Part shown: positions 61,801-64,000 of the stretch, one piece after another
Numbering within the stretch: the first letter of the stretch is position 1
Layout: each line of letters opens with the position of its first letter
NCBI GenBank assembly: GCA_964007475.1
Contig: OZ023273.1
Span: 131,062,732 to 131,126,731, forward strand
DNA: 64,000 nucleotides
Source of the DNA: Hybos culiciformis
Lineage: Eukaryota; Arthropoda; Insecta; Diptera; Hybotidae
Direction: 5' to 3'
Translations under genes and position numbers: made by a program
The notes under the pieces: generated by a model
Told to the model about the DNA's origin: nothing
What the model saw: only the letters and a program-made list of their open reading frames with translations
Database searches by the model: none

Positions 61801-62845
61801 AATGTTTTGTATCTAGGAAACTAGACGGGGTAGAGAGAAACAAAACGATTTTACTTACATACTTCAATAGTTCTTTCGAATAAAAATTCGAAAATCAAGA
61901 AAATCAAACATCATTAAATGTTATTATTGTTATTTTTAAAGATAATGTTAAATGTAGATTCGATAAAAGAAAGTTTAAAAAATGAACTGCATAAACAACT
62001 TTAAGTTCTGCACCGAAGTGCTTCAACAATGATTTATTCGTTTTCGTTCTTTAACACAGTAGAATTTAAGTTGATTATGTAGAAAAATTAATGAGATTAG
62101 TCTAAGTTTAAAATGGCTTTGGACGACACAATTGAAATTTGTTGTGTAAATGAAATTTTTGAACATAAAGTGTGAAATTACATAATTTATTCAATTTTTT
62201 TTTTTCATTTCCATTGTTAAGTATAGTAGAATTATTTCAACAAATTATTATTTTCTTTAATACCTATATTAAGTATGACAAGCGAAAATAAATTAAAATT
62301 AACAAAAAAAAAAAAAAAATAGATATAAATTTTCTAGCGTAATAAATTTTTCTTTGTGAAAACTTAATTATTTTCTTTTACAAATCCATAAATAGAGACA
62401 AATAGTCTGGATTCTTGTTTTCATGATTAAAATTTCCGTATCCAATTACTTATTATTATTATTATCATTATTATTATTATACTTTCGAAGAAAATAATTT
62501 ATTTCACAGTTTTTCTTCTAATTTATGAATTTAACAATAATATTTTGAGCTTAAGAAAATTTAAAAATAGTACATTTTTATATTCTTTATTTTAGTCTTA
62601 TGTCTAGTTGTTTCATTGCAAGTTATTGATGACGTATAGGGCTAATTATAATTCATTTTCAAGTTAAATAAAAAAAAAAATAAAAAATGAAATTCCATTT
62701 GGAAAAGAAATTTATTGGACTAAGGAAAATCTTGGGATTGAATCGGGTTAATTTTCGAAAATTCTAAAAAAAAAAAAATACTAATACTGATGTCAATTCT
62801 AGACGCGGAGAATTCTGTGAACCGTACGTAATATGTAAGTGGATC
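52822..62845. other. AT-rich intergenic DNA, no gene seen
   Basis: About 10 kb with only chance ORFs, A/T runs, TA-rich tracts (for example 60490-60530) and AAT tracts. No splice-compatible coding exons were recognised. Confidence 0.55.
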
Positions 62846-62853
62846 AGTGTTTA

Positions 62854-63779
62854 TAGTGATTGTGTTTTCCCGAACTTTTTAAATTTTTGGGACTCGGGAA
62901 TTCCCGAATCTTCAATAAATTCATTTCTCGAGATTAAAGTTTGCTTCCCAGCAATTCTCGAGAATCTCGAGATTTTAAAGAAAATAGTCTAGTTAAAAAA
63001 ATACCTGTTTACAACAAAAACAAAATTAAATGAGGCAAAATAAATCATTCAAATATAAACAGAAAATATTGCTTTTTTATATACATACACCGAGATAAAA
63101 CTATAGTAGAATTATACAAAAACCTAGTATAAAATACACAAGGCTTCGGCAGTTTTCAGCTTACCAAGTACTTGTATACAATAACCAAGTTAATTTAGTT
63201 GTTTTAACAAAGTTAAGCCTTGTTAAATCAACTTAGTTTTGTATTAAAATATACTTTTTAATATGTTAATTTATCGAAGTGGCCTAGCTAATTCATACAT
63301 GGCCATGTGTGATCTTTTTTTAGATTATTTGTCGAAGTTTTCATACAACCTTTATACATTGTTTTAGTAATTTATACAAGCATTTGGATAATTTAACAGT
63401 TGCTTCACTTGTATAAATCATCTAATTTTTTTTTTGATGATTTATCGAAGTTTTCATTTTAAAACAATGTATAATATTACCAATAACTTGTATAAAAAAA
63501 TTATGATTTTGGAATTTAGTCAAATTTTTTTTCCCCAATCCAACTTATATAATATTACTATAGTTTTTATTCTCAGTGTATATTATATAATTATGTCATT
63601 TAAACTTTAATTATATTCATAAAATTATAGTGTTTTGTTTAACAATTTCCAAATCCCGAATTTTGCTCGGGAAACGGGAATCCCGAAATATAAAGAACTA
63701 AAGTTCTCGAGAATCGGGAATCTGATTTTCTTGTAAATCTCGGGAATTCTCGAGAACGGATTCTCAAGCACATTCACTA
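62854..63779. mobile_element. Non-autonomous hAT element, 926 bp, carrying a nested MITE
   Basis: Ends TAGTGATTGTG and CACATTCACTA are imperfect inverted repeats flanked by a perfect 8-bp duplication AGTGTTTA (62846-62853 and 63780-63787). Both subterminal regions are rich in TTCTCGAGAA, GGGAATTCCCG and related palindromes. A second inverted-repeat element occupies 63088-63578; without it the hAT is about 430 bp. No transposase frame. Confidence 0.82.
63088..63578. mobile_element. Nested MITE with TA target site, 491 bp
   Basis: The left end CACCGAGATAAAACTATAGT and the right end ACTATAGTTTTTATTCTCAGTG are inverted with a few mismatches, flanked by TA on both sides (63086-63087 and 63579-63580), as in Tc1/mariner-type MITEs. 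The interior has repeated CTTGTATA, AAGTTTTCAT and TTTATACAAG motifs. It is inserted in the hAT at 62854-63779. Confidence 0.7.
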
Positions 63780-63787
63780 AGTGTTTA

Positions 63788-64000
63788 TAATAAATACGCT
63801 ATAAAAGTAACACCGGTGTTTTTTCAGTCTCAACTCTCAATAAACAAATAAGTTGACTTCGCCTTTTTCAACCTCTGCACTATTACACTTAATTAAAAAC
63901 AATAAAAAAAACAAAATATACTATACATTTCACGTTGCGTTTATGTTTCATTAACAAAAAAAAAATTTAATTCTATTTTATTGTCAATAAACTTGTAATT
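63788..64000. other. AT-rich intergenic DNA at the window end, no gene seen
   Basis: Nothing identifiable before the window edge. Confidence 0.5.

Overview
This window looks like nuclear DNA of an insect, most likely a fly (Diptera). It is very AT-rich, full of A/T runs and (AAT)n tracts, and has small spliced genes with GT-AG introns. It carries an antigen-5-type CAP gene with a typical insect layout, Jockey-type LINE remains, and many short DNA transposons. The species cannot be named from the sequence.

Genes are sparse. Two intact spliced protein genes are clear. The first, on the minus strand at 15293-17062, is a four-exon MORN-repeat protein of about 320 residues that matches radial spoke head protein 1 (RSPH1), a structural part of motile cilia and sperm flagella. 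The second, on the plus strand at 23920-25002, is a three-exon secreted CAP/antigen-5-related protein of about 268 residues. About 1.4 kb upstream of RSPH1 lies a small ORF (18308-18472, minus, 54 residues) encoding a one-pass membrane micropeptide. Its upstream DNA and first codons look like a diverged copy of the RSPH1 5' region. Two other stretches (28036-28660 and 17572-17823) are weak exon candidates that I do not recognise.

Most of the remaining structure is mobile DNA. Six hAT-type elements are visible, five of them with exact 8-bp target duplications: 4412-4598 (imperfect duplication), 20822-21523, 39385-40784, 40093-40760 (nested in the previous one), 52043-52813 and 62854-63779. Three retain pieces of the transposase C-terminal dimerisation region. 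Two elements have TAA duplications like PIF/Harbinger MITEs: a large near-perfect palindrome at 6613-7957 and a MITE at 43250-43667. Other inverted-repeat elements lie at 56-1054, 13003-13339, 26787-27004 and 63088-63578 (nested in a hAT). A family with TTAA target sites has two inverted copies (19661-20401 and 30032-31372). The second copy splits a Jockey-type LINE reverse-transcriptase reading frame, and removing it with one TTAA makes that frame continuous.

The rest (about 1.1-4.4, 8-13, 32-39, 40.8-43.2, 43.7-52 and 52.8-62.8 kb) is AT-rich intergenic sequence in which I see no supportable gene. No rRNA, tRNA, CRISPR or prokaryotic signal was found. All family assignments are by eye; no database search was possible.
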